From positions 868,001-932,000 of the forward strand of contig JAMWFC010000122.1 in the NCBI GenBank assembly GCA_027475525.1: DNA of 64,000 bases. The letters run 5' to 3'. The position numbers were made by a program, and so were the translations under genes. Positions 23,047-35,096 of this stretch are shown piece by piece (positions within the stretch are counted from its first letter, which is position 1; each line of letters begins with the position of its first letter). The DNA comes from Macrolepiota albuminosa (taxonomy: Eukaryota; Basidiomycota; Agaricomycetes; Agaricales; Agaricaceae). The notes under the pieces are model-generated. The model had not been told where the DNA came from. It worked only from the letters and a program-made list of their open reading frames with translations, and did not search any database.

Positions 23047-24089
23047 TGATAGGCTTCTACTCGGACTGAGCACATCAAGGGACATTATAGGCCGACCAAC
23101 ACTTGACACACTAGAGACTCTAGCAACCAGCCTTGTGTACAGAGCAGCCCTAGCGCAGGCACTCTATGGCAAGACTTATCCATTCATCACAATCACCAGT
23201 ATCAGCCCCTCAGCACACTCCACTCAGTTACTTTGAAGACCAAGAAGGCTCAGAACTCATAGCGCTAGCACAACGGCGGGAGGTGACTCTGACCAAATCC
23301 CAATCAATACCAAAAGGAGTTAGCAAGTGGCGCTGTCAATCACCAAGGCACTTCAATCAGAAGTCTAAAGGAATCAATGACGACAAGACAGGATACACGC
23401 AGACCCAATATTTAAATCTATCAAAAGATGGTACAATGTTTAGCGCTGGAATTAGCGCTCACGGCATCTGTCAAGGATTCCCCGACCATACCCCGGGATG
23501 GCATGGCCAATTAAATTACATCAAAAAGTGAGCAAACTCGTACCATTTCTAAGTAGTTTTAGAGTCGCCGTTGGTCGCCGTCACCCATATGCTGCAGGTC
23601 GCTGTTGACAGGTGGCCATTAGCTACAGCCACGAAGAAAGGCGCTAATTGGTAGCGCTGTCAATGGACTTATTTTAGAAATACCATAGCGCATAATATAA
23701 AAACTAGCTACTTGCCATGTATATACCAACAAATCGTAACCTCTTGAGCACCCAGTTACACTTAGCATTCAAATTGTGCTAGCATTGCCTGACTTTGTCA
23801 CCAAGTTCGGCGCTAGCTTAGTCTATCCCGTCTTCGTCGTTTACGGTGCCACCTACGGGCACGCTACGCTGCGCTATTTGTTTTATTCTCTATAACTTCT
23901 CCTAAACTACGACACTTACCACTTGCTAGGTAGCACCCGAGGTGCTATCATCTAGCGCATCACCCTATCACCTCTGCTTGAGCACACCGGGACCCTGCCA
24001 GGACTCCTCACAAACCCGTACACCAGGCGCTGGAGACGGCGTTGTACTGCGTATACGTCCAGGGCACCCAACTACAGTTGGCGTCATCA
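23047..24089 (+). repeat. 5' LTR of element B (1043 bp)
   Basis: Starts TGATAGGCTTCTAC and ends GGCGTCATCA. It is nearly identical to 46371-47413, and most visible differences are transitions. The PBS region that follows has TGAAGCCCACC, where C and D have TGGAGCCCACY. Confidence 0.9.
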
Positions 24090-24178
24090 TTTTGAAGCCC
24101 ACCGTGAGGGGTTCTATTAAGGCAGAATTCCGCTGGAAACTCGAGCCCAGCAACAGCGCCGCCTCCTATTGGAGAGCG

Positions 24179-24332
24179 CGTTTGAACAAACATTGACTGA
24201 GTCACCACACTTACCAGGCATGCTACCGAGACAGACTTTAGACCAGGAACTTGAACGTTTGAACAAACATTGACTGAGTCACCACACTTACCAGGCATGC
24301 TACCGAGACAGACTTTAGACCAGGAACTTGAA
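24179..24332. repeat. Exact 77-bp tandem duplication (assembly-type)
   Basis: 24179-24255 equals 24256-24332, in the leader of element B gag. Confidence 0.95.
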
Positions 24333-24521
24333 GCCACTCCAGATAGCTTGGCTGAAAGCTTCTTCCCGTTTTCCTGACTGTTCAAATACTTAGCAGGTGA
24401 AAACCATACACCACTTACTCCTTTGGAAGAGCTGTCTAGGTCATTATCGCCAGAACCTAGCGACTCAGAATTACCCAAGCCAGTACCGACTACGACCACG
24501 CCAAGCGAAACTACCACTAAC

Positions 24522-24675
24522 ACCACTATTCCTACCACGACGTCGACGCCAGCTAATATGGAGCAGGCAAACACACCACGCATGCCGCCAAGAAACCAAC
24601 CACTATTCCTACCACGACGTCGACGCCAGCTAATATGGAGCAGGCAAACACACCACGCATGCCGCCAAGAAACCA
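24522..24675. repeat. Exact 77-bp tandem duplication (assembly-type)
   Basis: 24522-24598 equals 24599-24675. It duplicates the start of the capsid domain of B gag. Deleting one copy puts the flanking frames in register. Confidence 0.95.
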
Positions 24676-24818
24676 CTTCTCATCGCCAAAATGGGATGAG
24701 ATGAAGCCTCGCAAGCTAACACAGTATTTCCAAGAATTGGAATATTTATTACGCAACTGCCGAGTCACCAACAACACACAAATGAAAGAATACGCCGCCA
24801 GATACGTTTCATACGATA

Positions 24819-24972
24819 CCGTGGAATCCTGGACAGGACTGGACAAGTTTCAAGGATTAACACAAGATGCGGTGCCAAGACTGTTTACCTACGAGCCGTG
24901 GAATCCTGGACAGGACTGGACAAGTTTCAAGGATTAACACAAGATGCGGTGCCAAGACTGTTTACCTACGAG
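24819..24972. repeat. Exact 77-bp tandem duplication (assembly-type)
   Basis: 24819-24895 equals 24896-24972, inside B gag. Here one further frameshift remains after removal. Confidence 0.95.
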
Positions 24973-26158
24973 AATGGAAAAAGGCGATCATTAAACTGTA
25001 CCCTGGCGCTGAAGAATCCACACGCTATACAGTCCTTGAAATCCAGAAACTGGTACAGGATACCTTTGTAATGGGCATTTATACGTTAGGCACACTATCT
25101 ACTTATTATCGAGATTTCCAGCGAATTGCACAATGGCTAGTACAGAACGGCAAACTCTACAGGAACGAGGAATGGCGCCTGTTCCAACAAGGGATTCCGA
25201 CATCGTTATGGACTTGAATAGCACGTCGCTTAGAAATTCCTAAGTCTGACCACCATCCCAAGGAACCCTACGATATAGAAGACATCTTTGAAGCAGGTAA
25301 ATGGATACTAAAAGGCACGGATACTGGCATCCCCTTCCAGCGACCCTCTAGTACTGATAATGGAGGAAAGGCGCCGCTTGTTGTGGCGCCAGCGCCTAGC
25401 GCGACTAACAACCAGGGAGGCTTTGTTAAGAAGGAGGATCTAGAAAACGCAGTCAACATGGCCGTTGCAAACATTATGAGCAAATTGGAAACATTAATCT
25501 CGACTAGCCTTAACGCGCCACGAGGTAATATGCAACCTGGGCTTTGTCACTTCTGTGGCGAGGCGGGACATACGATGACTCGTGGGTGCTGCGCTATTTT
25601 CGAACAGTATCTACGTCAAGGAAGAGCACGTCGGAGTGCCAACGGTAAAATAATCCTACCCTCAGGCGCTAACATCCCTCTATATCCTGAGCACTGGACT
25701 TTCCAGGGACGAATTGATGAATGGCACCGACAAAACTCTGGGAACTTAGCAATGGGCAACCTCAATAGTACGGCCACGATGGAGGCAGAGGCAACTCCAC
25801 AACAGGCGCTAATCCATGAAGTACTCCAGCTTAACACTGTTAACGAGCGGCCCACTTTGTCATAAGAGGAGAGCAACCATTGAAGGACTATAGACCCTCA
25901 GGCGCTACGTCAGACCCAGCACCAGCAAAGCCCTTGAATACCAGAGCTAACGACGACGCTCCCGACACCGCCAAAGCGCCAGTTAGCATGGAACTGCCAC
26001 TACACCCATATTCAGGACTTGCCGGTAACTACGCTCCGCCTGTCAATCAAAACTTTGGGGCGCCAGACAAGCCAGCAGGAGGCTACCGACCAACGGCACC
26101 AATCTACGACATAGAAAAATCCAAGCAAGTATTTGATCGCATTATGAAAAGCTAAGTC

Positions 26159-26920
26159 ATGATGTTGGTAGGGGAGCTATGCAGTGTGGCGCCAGATGTC
26201 AGGAATCAGATGCATACAGCGGTTACTCCTCGACAAAATGTAGCTAACAATGTAACGGCGGTGGACAAATGCAACAACGCGCTACCTGGATTCGCGTACA
26301 TAACAGAGACGGTAGCACCGGAAATCAAAGAAGAAGCCGAGCCACCCAAAGAAGCTATGTCGATTGACCCAGTCAAAACCTACCTTAAGTCACTAAGATC
26401 TAGCGACGATCCTGCTGTCCTCACTGTAGCCCAAGACTCTCATGCGATTCGCTCGATTATGTTGACAGTTGATGGAAAAAGCGAGATAGAGTCTATCGTG
26501 GACAGCAGATCACAGATTATTTCAATGGCTGCCGACGTCACTAACGAGCTTGGCATCATTTACGACCCGACCATCATTCTTAATATGCAAAGCGCTAACG
26601 GCACTATTGATTGATCCTTGGGAATGGCCCGTAACGTGCCATGTGCTGTTGGTGATCTTATGTTTTACCTTCAAATTCACATTCTTAGATTGTCTGCGTA
26701 CGACTTATTATTAGGAAGGCCCTTTGACGTCTTAGCACAATTGGTAGTCAAGATGACATCTGAAGATGAAACAACGCTAACTATTAGCGACCCTAATTCA
26801 GGCGTCAGGAGAACGGTACCGACATTTCTCTGGGGGAAATTCCAGAAGCCAGGACCAAGAAAGCGACCTTACGTTAGTGACGGCCCTTGCAAGTGTTTTC
26901 CGGTGCCATCAAGGAGATGA
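26159..26920 (+). pseudogene. Pre-protease and aspartic protease of element B
   Basis: After the gag-protease linker (ELCSVAPDVRNQMHTAVTPR), the retropepsin reads IESIVDSRSQIISMAADV, where D-S-R replaces the D-S-G of element C (IVDSGSQIISM). This is a change at the catalytic loop. The C-terminal LRLSAYDLLLGRPFDVLAQ near 26690 is intact. A TGA at 26612 splits the frame. Confidence 0.8.
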
Positions 26921-28956
26921 AGCGCTTATTTTGGACTATAACCATTGGACTGGGCAAGTAAACTTTATATCACATACCCCTTTAGCCCATGAAATCTTGA
27001 ATTCTTCTTCGTCGCTTACTAGCGAAGCATTATCCTACTTATACCTCACTGCGTCAGATATTACTGAAAACCTTTCAACAGACACTTATTTTGTTTCTAC
27101 TCCCAACTCTAAAGAACCTTTGATATCAGGTTTCGCTAGAAACCATGACTCTATTTATAATACGTTTGCTAACAATAGTACCCCTAAGCACAAAGGGGTT
27201 CAGGTCAAGAAGAAATATAAACCCGTAGCGCTTAAAATGAAACCGGTAGTGAGCGCTGTACCCGAGGAATTTTGCATTGAAAGAAAAATAATAGGCGACC
27301 CTTTGGCTACCCTGCCAAAACTCGATCCAAATCCACCACCCTTCAAACCAACAGGACAATTTACAGAGGAACGAAAGGCGCTATTTCTTAGTGCCCATGA
27401 TACCGGCTTCTCTTGACGGAGGAAATGGATGTATTAGTCGACATCATGCAAAAACAGAATGAGGCTTTCGCATGGGAGGACTCAGAGCACGGTAAACTTA
27501 GAACTGACTTTTTTCCACCAGTGGTTATACTGACAATACCGCACGTACCTTGGACTGAGCATAACCGGCCCATACCCCCGGGCATCAAAGCCGAGGTCTG
27601 CCAAATTATTCGCTCCAAGGTAGCGGCAGGTGTATACAAGCCTTCTAATTCGGCCTACCGCTCGAGATGGTTTTGCGTACTAAAGAAAAACGGGAAGCTA
27701 CGTATAGTCCACAGCCTAAAACCGCTAAACAAAGTCACAATTCGTCATTCAGGGGTACTGCCATTTCCCGATCATGTCACTGAATCTTTTGCGGGGAGAA
27801 TATGTGGCGCTACCCTGGATTTGTACGTTGGCTATGACGAGCGCTTAATCCATCCTTCCTCTCGTGACTTAACGACATTTCAAACGCTACCCTGGATTTG
27901 TACGTTGGCTATGACGAGCGCTTAATCCATCCTTCCTCTCGTGACTTAACGACATTTCAAATGCCATTTGGAGCGCTAAGACTAGTCACACTTCCTATGG
28001 GATGGACAAACTCGGTACCTATCTTTCACGACGATATTACGTTTATCCTACAGCCCGAAATACCCCATCATGTGCTCAGCTTCATAGACGACGTAGGAGT
28101 TAAAGGCCCAAAGGATTGGTGCCTGGTGGATGGCAAGCCCGCAGTATACCTGGAAAATCCTAATATCCATATGGTGCTATGGGACTTCTTTCAACTGGTT
28201 AACCGAGTACTTCAACGCATGAAGTATTGTGGCGGGACGTTTTCAGGGCACAAACTCGTTCTTTGTGCGCCGCAGTTTAAAATTTTGGAGCACGTTTGCA
28301 CACCAGAAGGCAGGATTCCAGAGGAGAGCCGATTAGCGCTGCTGGAGAAATGGGGGGTCTGTCATAACCTCTCGGAAGTTCGTCCGTTCTTGGGCACTGT
28401 AGGGGTGCTGCGCATGTTCATACACCATTTTTCACATCGCACAAACGCCTTTAATTGCCTAACCTGTTCAGGGTTCCCCTTCAAATTCGGACCTGATCAA
28501 ATCAATGCCCAGAAAGACTTAGTAAAGGCGCTACAGGAAGCAAAACCATTGGTGCCCATCAACTATACTACCGCCGATCCCGTTATACTTGCCGTTGACA
28601 CTTCATATATCGCCGTTGGCTTCTTTTTATGCCAGTGTGATGGCGAGAACCGGAAAATTAGGTGCTACAATCGCTTCGGATTGATTACCCTTAACGACCA
28701 AGAATCACGCTACAGTCAGCCCAAGCTAGAGTTATATGGCTTGTTTTGATCGTTTCAGGCGCTGCGCATGTACCTCATTGGGGTACAAAATCTGATTGTC
28801 GAGGTCAACGCACAATACATCAAAGGAATGCTTCAGAACCCTGATATTCAACCTTCAGCCAGTATGAACCACTGGGTAGTAGCGATATTAATGTTTCACT
28901 TTGAGTTAGTACACTTCAGAAGTGCGTTCCACGGGCTGGACGGATTATCTAGGTGA
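26877..28956 (+). pseudogene. Reverse transcriptase-RNase H of element B
   Basis: RT motifs are YRSRWFCVLKKNGKLRIVHS (about 27660), CGATLDLYVGYDERLIHPSS (about 27810), LRLVTLPMGWTNSVPIFHDD (about 27985) and the catalytic box FIDDVGVKGP (about 28080). This is a FIDD variant of the usual YxDD. RNase H shows VILAVDTSYIAVGFFLCQC (about 28580), ESRYSQPKLELYG and the C-terminal FHGLDGLSR. Breaks are a 77-bp duplication (27808-27961) whose removal restores the frame, a TGA at 28747 (LF*SFQ), and a TGA after LSR. Otherwise the domain is in good order. Confidence 0.85.
27808..27961. repeat. Exact 77-bp tandem duplication (assembly-type)
   Basis: 27808-27884 equals 27885-27961, in the RT palm of element B. 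The frames 27413-27925 and 27898-28749 join in register when one copy is removed. Confidence 0.97.
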
Positions 28957-29325
28957 CCCAGACAACCGGAGGATGAAGCGCTAGATGATAGCGACAACAA
29001 CATATTTGACGACTAGATTGATCGATTGCATGGTTTCATGCATATCATTTAGTTGCCTATTCCGGTGCTTCACAAAGACCAGCCAGTTTTAACTTGGCTT
29101 CACCCTATTGTTCCGTACCAGCCCCGACCATATCAGGCATCATCAACTTTTTACACGGCCAGTATCTATAACGTTGCTAAGCCGTCTAACGATCTAAAGA
29201 TAGTTGAGAAACTAAGACCCTTGTGAGAAGACAGTCAGAACCTGCCATATTCGGCAGTACCTCAAAGCGCCAAAGCTAAGTCAGAAGATCAGCCAGTTGA
29301 CCAGGTTAGGAAGTGGCTACGGGAT

Positions 29326-30724
29326 TTGCGACGACCATCAGACCTTACAGATACGGAATACGCCACCTTCATTCAATATGCGATGACTTTCTTTATAGTA
29401 GAAGACCGACTTTGGCGACGAAATAGAGATGGCGCCCATAAGCTAGTAATTAAACCGGATAATCGAGTTAGGATTCTACGTGCTATGCATGATGACTTGG
29501 GACACCGAGGACTCTACGTGACGAGGGCAAACCTTTTGGAGCGCTTTTGGTGGCCGCAAGTTAGCGCCGATATTGCGTGGTATATTCGCACTTGTCATCT
29601 CTGTCAAATCCAGCAGACACGTCAGGTTGGCCGCAAGTTAGCGCCGATATTGCGTGGTATATTCGCACTTGTCATCTCTGTCAAATCCAGCAGACACGTC
29701 AGGTCCTGATTCCTCCAACAGTAGCGACTCCAGCACCGTTATTTAGAAAAATATATATTGACACCATGCACATGCCCAAGTCAGGGCGCTACAAGTATAT
29801 CATTCAAGGAAGGTGTTCCTTGGTACATTGGCTGGAGTTTCGTATGCTCCAGCGAGAAAATACAGACGCTATAGCTAAGTGGCTCTTTGAGGACGTTATC
29901 TGCCGATGGGGAGCCCTTCACGAGATTGTTACAGACAACGGAGCGCCAATAGTCAAGGCACTCACTTATCTTGCCAAGAAATACAACATACAACACATCC
30001 GGGTCTCAGGATACAATAAACGTGCCAATGGAATTGTAGAAAGGCCTCATTTCAATATTTGACAGGTGCTATTCAAGACGGTCGATGGTGACAAAAGTCA
30101 CTAGAGCGAGGCAGCTTATTCAGTCTTCTGGTCGGAGCGGGTTACTGTACGAAAGAGGATGGGCTGCTCTCCCTACTATGTGGCGACTGGCACCCACCCC
30201 TTGCTACCTGCGGACGTGGTGAAAGCGACGTACTTACAACCCCCACCAAACTCAATACTATCCTCTACCAACATGATTGCTAGACGCGCTATAGACTTAC
30301 AATGACGCATGGAGGATCTCAAGCGCTTACATGAGGTAGTATTTCAGGCTAGACGACAAGCTGCGCTACGGTTTGAAAGCGAGCATAGCGCTATGATTTG
30401 AGACTACAACTTCACCTCTGGCGCCCTTGTACTAATGCGCAACTCAAAAATCGAAGTTACCCATAATAAAAAGATGCGACCTCGGTATCTGGGACCCCTA
30501 ATAGTGGTTTCCTGCAATAGGGGAGGCGCCTATGTACTCTGCGAGTTGGACGGCTCAGTTTTACATTGACCGGTAGCGGCGTTTCGGCTTATTCCCTACC
30601 TAGCACATGAACACATTTCATTACCTTTGTCGGTGCTGGACATTGACATGGCTAAACTACGAGAACTTGAAGAAACTGAGCTAGTGGACAATGACGAGAC
30701 CACTCCTGATGACGACGCCGAGCA
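29326..30724 (+). pseudogene. Integrase and pol C-terminus of element B
   Basis: The zinc-binding domain MHDDLGHRG...CHLCQ (H-x4-H...C-x2-C) lies at 29487-29610. The DDE core follows, with KIYIDTMHMP (about 29750), EIVTDNGAPIVKAL (about 29920) and RANGIVERPH (about 30030), so D, D and E are all visible. Stops occur at 30060 (CGA or CAG to TGA), 30303, 30400 and 30567-30569. The last lies exactly where C and D also have TGA. A short acidic tail ends at 30727. No chromodomain is seen. A 77-bp duplication at 29551-29704 breaks the zinc domain. Confidence 0.83.
29551..29704. repeat. Exact 77-bp tandem duplication (assembly-type)
   Basis: 29551-29627 equals 29628-29704. It repeats the CHLCQ part of the integrase zinc domain of B, and removal restores one continuous frame. 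Confidence 0.97.
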
Positions 30725-30784
30725 GTAAATAGGGACAAGAGGATAGGCGCTAACCGCTAGCGCCTCTAGTGAAGTATGGCTGCG

Positions 30785-30938
30785 CACTCAAGGGACCAAA
30801 AAGCCATAATTTGATGTCATTGAGAAGGACTAACAATGCTACAAATACACTACAAGTACATCACTCAAGGGACCAAAAAGCCATAATTTGATGTCATTGA
30901 GAAGGACTAACAATGCTACAAATACACTACAAGTACAT
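30785..30938. repeat. Exact 77-bp tandem duplication (assembly-type)
   Basis: 30785-30861 equals 30862-30938, just downstream of B pol, with one extra matching base at the edge. Confidence 0.95.
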
Positions 30939-30939
30939 C

Positions 30940-31985
30940 CAAAACAGGCCTATGATTCCCTACAAGGCTGGCTGGAAGAATTGACTCTGCCGCCTGGACA
31001 GGGGCACACGAGGTAGTTCTTGAGGACAGGGAGGCACAGGCCATGAGGGGGGGACAACACGATACGATTCATATAACTACGACATTTGGAATCAAAAATC
31101 TAAAATCTGTCAGTTCTGTGGCGCTACGCAAAAGAGAAGACTGCCTTACATAAACAACCTGGGAGACGGGAGCAAGTCAAGGACCGGTGATGAGGAGAGG
31201 CCCGGGTATGATTCACCTAGGGGAAGACCACCCTCCTTCAGAGGGGCCACGGAAGAGGCGACTACCAGAAGACGAGCGAGGAGTCTGTCGGCAGGATGCA
31301 GTTAGCCAAGAAAAGAGAAATAAGAGGTTAAGAGGCAGATGGACCAGGTAATGGCTCTCCTTGAGCAGCAACTCAAGGCACCCCTTTGTCTCGGTGGGAG
31401 GGAGGTGCTTTATTTAGCAACAATCAGAAAAGAAGGAAGCAGAAATGGCAATAGCGCACCTGAAAAAGGCGACTGAAGGACTTCTCCATACCAAATTGCA
31501 TCAGAGGTTTGCTGTCTGACCAGATCTCACAGGCCGCACACAGCAATTGGCAGCAACGACCTAATTTGAGGATGCCGTCGTCCAGCTCTGACACGCCGCC
31601 AGCAGGGTAGTGGTGAAGAAAAGAGGTAACACGCTCCAGGAAAGTAGGGGGATCCATTATTACATGGGCTCGATCACAGTTGGGAGTCCACACCAGGCCG
31701 GTCGGGCTGGCCATTGCAAAGACTGATGAGATCCAGGTGATGCATATGCAATTTATAGGACACAGCTAGCGTTTTGACAAGCGACAGCATGGGAGGACGT
31801 TTCACAAGGAACAAGGACCCTGGCAAAGATACTAGCCAATGAGAGGCGCTTGACTCATTGTTGGACCGCACAAAAAGGAAATCGACATTTTAGACCTAGC
31901 ACTTGTGATCACCATCACCAAATAGCCACAAAGCGATCACTGGCACTCTATTACTTTATAGACTAAACTTCTTGCATGGATCCAC
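30940..31985 (+). other. Extra ~1-kb segment in element B, absent from C and D
   Basis: In C and D only about 150-200 bp separate the end of pol from the conserved TTTTTnGCTATGATGA block. B has about 1.2 kb. The segment reads, with stops, as a plus-strand protein with CQFCGATQKRRLPYINN, an Arg/Ser-rich stretch (RGRPPSFRGATEEATTRRRA) and MDQVMALLEQQLKAP (coiled coil). I do not recognise it. It may be gained sequence in B, or a segment lost from C and D. Confidence 0.4.
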
Positions 31986-31989
31986 TGAT

Positions 31990-32143
31990 TATTTACAGAC
32001 AATACCCTTTTCTTTCTAGGCTGGCACGATAATGGCTATTGGGCCACGCTGGCAAAGGGGTTTTTGTATTTACAGACAATACCCTTTTCTTTCTAGGCTG
32101 GCACGATAATGGCTATTGGGCCACGCTGGCAAAGGGGTTTTTG
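31990..32143. repeat. Exact 77-bp tandem duplication (assembly-type)
   Basis: 31990-32066 equals 32067-32143, between the extra segment and the antisense gene of element B. Confidence 0.95.
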
Positions 32144-32315
32144 CGCTATGATGATCTACTGAGCATTTTCCCCTTTTTACTTATTTTTCTTTTGATTACT
32201 TACAAACTGACAATTTTGGAACAAGGGGGAGCGTTTAATTTTAGTATCACAAGCAACATAGTACGTATCAAAACTAACAAAGTCCAACAAAGTTCGAAGC
32301 GCTATGGGCCGGCGA

Positions 32316-33774
32316 CTACGGATCATACTCGGGAAGGGCGGGATCGTTCAAAGGAAGCAAGTCCCCATCCTGAATCGCGTTACTCGCTTGCCACTCAAGC
32401 GCATCAGTAATATTGTCATGGAGCTCGAGCAGGAGGCGCTCGCAGCACGCTAAGGTGGAAACACGAGGACGCAGGTTGGCAAGTTCGTGACCAGCGACTT
32501 CGGTCGCATCCTCGATATGGTGAAGTTGCTGGCAAAGGTTGGCAGAGGGACGGAGGGGAGTAATGGGATAGGAGAACTTGTTTCCGAGCCAAGGGAAGGT
32601 GTCGCCAGAAACTCACATGACAGGAGGGGGCGTCCAAAAGGGATCAAACTTGCCGAGAAATCAGAAAAGTGGAGAAAAGAAGCTAATAAGGAAGGGGCGT
32701 ACCCAAACAGTTACAGGCGCACAAGGTGTCCATTCATGACGCTCGTCGCCGGGAGACATAGGTCTGGCGGAAGATAGGTGGATACCGTAGGAAGGCAGGT
32801 ACCTCCAGCGGCGACAACGCTCACCCTGCGGTACCAAAGTTCCTTTGGACTCTGGCACTGTAGAAGTCTCGCGACTACTAGGAAAAGAGGAGAAGCTGTG
32901 GGAAGGAGTAAGGGACGGAGTAATAGGAAGAGCAACAGGAGTGTCGCTAGGCACAACCGGCTCGGGGGCAGGGGTAGCGCCAGCGACAGACATAACGACA
33001 TCTTCAGCAGCAGGGATAGCCACTACAGCGGGAACAGGAGTGGGGGACCTACTAGTCAAGAAGTTAGCATGCAAGAAAAAGAGGTTAGGAGAACGCGTAC
33101 TGGTTACCACTGGGGCCACTCTGACGAGGGTTAGCGGCAATAGGGGGAGTAAGGCGAAGCAGGAGAGCGTGTACCGCCAACAGTGCATTGGCATCAACGA
33201 CGGGCTCAGCTTCATCATCATCCTCTCCCTTGGCATCCCTCTTAGTGCCCTCCCCTTCATCTGTAGACGACTCAGTCGAAGACAAAACCACAGGCGTAGC
33301 AGGCGCTAGCTCGCGGCGCTTACCAGGACTCTTGCCAGGAGACGCAGCAACAGGCTTACGTTTTGAAGGAACGGGACGACGAGGAGAGCGAGTGAAAGGT
33401 GCCGCCATGGTGGTACCATCCTGGGTAGTCGGCAGCGCCAGGCTGGCTGTGCTGATCACTGTGGGCTGGTGAGTAGCTGCCATATCACGTTGCTGCAGCA
33501 CAAAATCCCGGGCGTTACGAACCAACACCATGTGCTCATAGTTCCTTTGCATGATGGCATCCCTACCACGTTCATGAGTACGAATCCCGTTGAAGGCGCA
33601 GCCTCGTTTCAACGCATCACACTGATAGCAAGGCAGAGAGGCGGTAGGGAATCAGCAGCCCTCAGGATCGTTCTCAGACCAACACTTGTCACACTAAGAA
33701 AGAAGTCAGCGATGGCATCAATCTACCAATGGGCAAACCAGTACTTACTGCGCCAATCTTTGCTCTAAATGCGC
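32316..33774 (-). pseudogene. Antisense cargo gene of element B, C-terminal part
   Basis: Minus-strand exons downstream of the element C insertion. The last bases of a split exon (33774-33749) are followed by GTAAGT. The Cys-cluster exon starts at 33693 with C-x2-C-x8-C-x8-C-x2-C-x6-C (CDKCW...CWFPT...PCYQC). A basic segment (PVPSKRKPVAASPGKSPGKR), a Ser/Thr-acidic stretch and a helical C-terminus follow. It ends LEWQASNAIQDGDLLPLNDP and a TAG at 32316. The Cys exon and the terminal LEWQA...GDLLPL block are conserved in C and D. The middle (32660-33100) changes frame at least once. Function unknown; the Cys cluster suggests metal and perhaps nucleic-acid binding. Confidence 0.65.
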
Positions 33775-34716
33775 TGATAGGACCCCATACAGGATCAGCG
33801 CATTAACGGCAGGCTACGGCAACACGGCACAGGTCTGGGATACCTTAGCGCACGCTAACTAACCAATTTTGGCAATATTTGACGGCCGCGTGCAGCAAGA
33901 AGCAGATCCGATCAATGATAGCGCTGACGGCAGACAGAATGACAACTGACAGATGGCATCAGTCACTAACGACAGCACTTAGCGAGAAGCCTGATGATCT
34001 ATCAAAAGCTGACGGACAGCTTGGCGTTTGACCTTGGCGTCTGACACTGCTTAGCGCCTCGATCTGGCACCTGACATCGCTAAGCATTTTGGACAGACAG
34101 AGGGATGATGGAGTGATGGTTTAGCTTCGTGATCTGTCACCTGGCGTCGCTAAGGTTCTTGAATGGACGGTAGGGATCTGAAACCGTTGGAGCTACCCCT
34201 ATGAAATTTTCTAGTTTACCGCACTTTGGCAATGGTTGGTCACTGGCGACGGTGAACTCCCTGTAGTATATAAAGTAATTACCGACTTGTACATAAAAAA
34301 AACAGAATAATGGACCAGAGTTTCCTGCTCCCCTTTTGTCAGCCTCCCTTACGCTTGAGATCTCATTTACGGTCAGCAACGTCGAGCTCGTCAGCAGTTG
34401 CAGACTTCATCGCTAGCCTTTGACTCATTCGCGCCTTGCATCTACGGCAGGCACCTATGACGCTTAGACTTCGCTAAGCTTACTGTGTTCTTGCCGTTGA
34501 TATTGCCGTGTTTGCTTACCGCTCTCTTTATAGGCGCTTTACCTTAGCGCTTTACACTTGCCGACTCCCCTTACCAACTTTTCCTCATTTTCACAGGCAC
34601 GTTCTCTGGGACCTGCCTGGGACTCCTCACATCACTTATAGCGCGCCCAATGCAAGCAATTGGTACCGGTAACACTATTACTATATTTGTTACTGACCAA
34701 ACTTTGGGCATCATCA
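33775..34716 (+). repeat. 5' LTR of element C (942 bp)
   Basis: TGATAGGACCCCATAC ... GGGCATCATCA. It matches 44237-45179 with scattered transitions and one base in an A run. A TATA box, TATATAAAG, lies at 34267-34275. Confidence 0.95.
34267..34275 (+). promoter_or_regulatory. TATA box of element C 5' LTR
   Basis: TATATAAAG, conserved at the same place in the C 3' LTR (44729-44737) and the D 5' LTR (55960-55968), in an otherwise drifting sequence. Confidence 0.6.
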
Positions 34717-34719
34717 AAT

Positions 34720-34737
34720 TGGAGCCCACTGCGAGGG
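34720..34737 (+). other. Probable tRNA primer-binding site of element C
   Basis: TGGAGCCCACTGCGAGGG starts three bases after the 5' LTR and opens with TGG, the complement of the tRNA CCA end. D has the same site with CCG for CTG (56407). B has TGA for TGG. The tRNA was not identified. Confidence 0.5.
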
Positions 34738-35096
34738 ATCTCTAGGGCAGAATTCCACCAGAAACCCGTCTCCAGCGTAGGCGCCGCCTGCTAGAACAGT
34801 CGGCAGAAGGCATAGCTCCTTCCCACCCATCAACTCCACAACCACCTGGTGCCTTACCGGGTCTCTCTCTTGCACAGGAACTACAGAACGCCACTGTAGA
34901 CAAATTTCCTGATCTCTTCTCACGTTCTTTTGACTTTAGCACCGACGACCTCTTAGCATCGCCGCTTGCTGTACCACAACCAGTCACCCCCATTACTCCG
35001 CTAACGCCTCTTTCTCAACTCATTTCTCTTACCCCATCGCCAATCTCTAGAACTCCTTTCCCACAACCGCTAACCGAACTCAGTACCACTGTCGCC

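Larger units (their letters stand above)
24423..26155 (+). pseudogene. Gag of element B
   Basis: The capsid part reads MEQANTPRMPPRNHFSSPKW, QYFQELEYLLRNCRVTNNTQ and LSTYYRDFQRIAQWLVQNGK. A zinc knuckle near 25550 follows (CHFCGEAGHTMTRGCC, C-x2-C-x4-H-x5/6-C, with longer last spacing than the standard CCHC). A Pro-rich linker leads to protease. The frame is broken by two 77-bp duplications (24522-24675, 24819-24972), a further frameshift near 24970, and stops at 25217 and 25865. Removing the first duplication restores the frame between 24423 and 24850. It is homologous throughout to C (35097) and D (56724). Confidence 0.82.

Noticed and set aside
24008..24676. 222-codon minus-strand ORF with Val/Gly-rich repeats
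   Set aside because: It is the shadow of the B gag leader, its internal repeat is caused by a 77-bp duplication, and C and D do not keep it.
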